Shown here: positions 63,112 to 64,000 of the stretch, in pieces
How positions within the stretch are numbered: position 1 is the first letter of the stretch
How the letters are laid out: every line of letters starts with the position of its first letter
Assembly: GCF_041320665.1 (NCBI RefSeq)
Contig: NZ_CP166730.1
Coordinates: 434,001 to 498,000 of the forward strand
Source of the DNA: Comamonas sp. GB3 AK4-5
GTDB taxonomy: Bacteria > Pseudomonadota > Gammaproteobacteria > Burkholderiales > Burkholderiaceae_C
Reading direction: 5' to 3'
DNA: 64,000 nt
Position numbers and translations under genes: made by a program
The notes under the pieces: model-generated
What the model was told of the DNA's origin: nothing
The model's input: only the letters and a program-made list of their open reading frames with translations
Database searches by the model: none

Positions 63112-63888
63112 TCAGAGCTGCGAGAGCTTGGCCAGCATCTGGTCGCTGGTGGAGATGGCCTTGGAGTTCATTTCGTAGGCGCGCTGGGTCTGGATCATGG
63201 CGACCAGCTCTTCCACCACGTTCACGTTGGACGACTCCAGAAAGCCCTGCATGATGGTGCCCAGATTGTTGTTGCCAGGCGTGCCAGTCTGGGGCGTGCC
63301 CGAGGCAGGGGTCTCGCGGAACAGGTTTTCACCCAGCGGCTCCAGGCCGGCGGAGTTGATGAAGGATGCCGTGGTGATTTGCGCCGTGCCAATGCTGGTG
63401 CTGCCGGCAAAGAACTCCACACCGCCGGTTTTGCTGATGGCGATCTTGGTGGCGTTCTGCGGCACGGTGATGCCATCGAGCAGCGGGTAGCCGCCGGCCG
63501 TGACCAGCTGGCCCGTGCCGTTCTTGGTGAAGGTGCCGTCGCGGGTATAGGCCGTGGTGCCATCGGGCATCTGGATCTGGAAGAAACCGTCGCCGCTGAT
63601 GGCCACGTCCAGGTCCTTGCCCGATTCCAGCGGTGTACCCTGGGTGAAGTTGCGCGTGGTGGCCACGGTGCGCACGCCCAGGCCCAGGTGCATGCCGGTG
63701 GGCAGCACGTTTTGCTCGGTGGCCTGGGAGCCGACCTGGCGCAGGTTCTGGTAGATCAGGTCTTCGAACACGGCGCTTTGGCGCTTGTAGCCGGTGGTCG
63801 AGACGTTGGAAAGGTTGTGCGAGACCACATCCATATTGGTCTGCTGGGCCTGCATGCCGGTCTTGGCAATCCACAGAGAATTCATCAT
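63112..63888 (-). CDS. flgG: Flagellar distal rod protein FlgG
   Basis: 258 residues, usual length 260. N-terminal NSLWIAKTGMQAQQTNMDVVSHNLSNVSTTGYKRQ and C-terminal SSNVNVVEELVAMIQTQRAYEMNSKAISTSDQMLAKLSQL regions are diagnostic rod-protein ends. The centre has LDVAISGDGFFQIQMPDGTTAYTRDG. Exported by the flagellar secretion system. The first of two adjacent ATGs is taken as the start. It follows flgF by 39 bases. Confidence 0.96.
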   Translation of the reverse strand: MMNSLWIAKTGMQAQQTNMDVVSHNLSNVSTTGYKRQSAVFEDLIYQNLRQVGSQATEQNVLPTGMHLGLGVRTVATTRNFTQGTPLESGKDLDVAISGDGFFQIQMPDGTTAYTRDGTFTKNGTGQLVTAGGYPLLDGITVPQNATKIAISKTGGVEFFAGSTSIGTAQITTASFINSAGLEPLGENLFRETPASGTPQTGTPGNNNLGTIMQGFLESSNVNVVEELVAMIQTQRAYEMNSKAISTSDQMLAKLSQL

Positions 63889-63927
63889 GGCAAAGTATCC
63901 TTAATCGGTGGTGCGTGGGACGGCGGC

Positions 63928-64000
63928 TTAGCCGTTCATGCTCAGCAGCTGGCTGGCAGTCTTGTCGTTGGCTTCGGAGGTCTGCAGCATCTTGATTTGC
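63928..64000 (-). CDS. flgF: Flagellar proximal rod protein FlgF (3' end only)
   Basis: Only the last 24 codons are in the window. They read QIKMLQTSEANDKTASQLL then SMNG and TAA, matching the C-terminus of FlgF (VKMIKSAEENDRAAAQLM-type). Position directly upstream of flgG on the same strand supports this. The rest of the gene lies beyond base 64000. Confidence 0.85.
   Translation of the reverse strand, partial: QIKMLQTSEANDKTASQLLSMNG

Overview
The window is GC-rich, densely coded bacterial DNA from a betaproteobacterium of the order Burkholderiales, most likely family Comamonadaceae and probably Comamonas or a close relative. This rests on the PhaM-type granule protein, the flagellar gene order, the protein flavour and the family of C-rich intergenic repeats. 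The genus is an inference. No tRNA, rRNA, CRISPR array, insertion sequence, integrase or prophage gene was seen.

Layout. 0-3 kb: 3' part of recD, carrying a dispersed repeat in frame, then a VOC protein and a small copper cluster (DUF2946-like plus PCuAC). 3-10.9 kb: phaM overlapping a FIST sensor gene, a frameshifted small secreted protein gene, an LplT-PlsC fusion, two secreted unknowns (one DUF2145) and a zinc-ribbon membrane protein. 10.9-16.4 kb (- strand): two overlapping GGDEF cyclases behind tgt, then a universal stress protein on +. 16.6-22.1 kb: tandem outer-membrane phospholipase A genes, the second frameshifted at a G7 tract, a small secreted protein and rep. 22.3-25.9 kb: CitMHS carrier overlapping a solute-binding protein, divergent from an AEC carrier. 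26-30 kb: a tight glycosyltransferase operon (GT39, GtrB, GtrA, ChbG-type deacetylase). 30-40 kb: chemoreceptor, asparaginase, priA, hemE, gltS, olsB. 40-47 kb: CoA-binding protein, DsbD, MATE pump, creatininase-like enzyme, an unknown, a phosphatase-fold protein. 47.3-51.7 kb: a Fur-box-controlled ferric iron ABC operon. 51.7-56.8 kb: PhzF, aminotransferase, LysE exporter, HDOD protein. 56.8-64 kb: flagellar genes flgL, K, J, I, H, G and the end of flgF, all on -.

The most striking non-gene structure is a repeat system. About ten copies of a 95-130 bp element begin with CCCCCTGAG. Most sit directly at the 3' end of a gene, pointing away from it, and in at least three genes the element itself supplies the stop codon. 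One copy is inside recD without breaking the frame. Two copies, after fbpA and after fbpC, are followed by a second element that folds into a three-stem hairpin. The two hairpin copies differ by compensatory changes in two stems and share identical linkers. I do not recognise this structured element, and it is the best candidate here for something undescribed. Other leads are the Fur-box leader with a perfect 20-bp hairpin and T-tract before fbpA, the G7 switch-like frameshift in the second pldA, and the four-gene surface-glycan operon.
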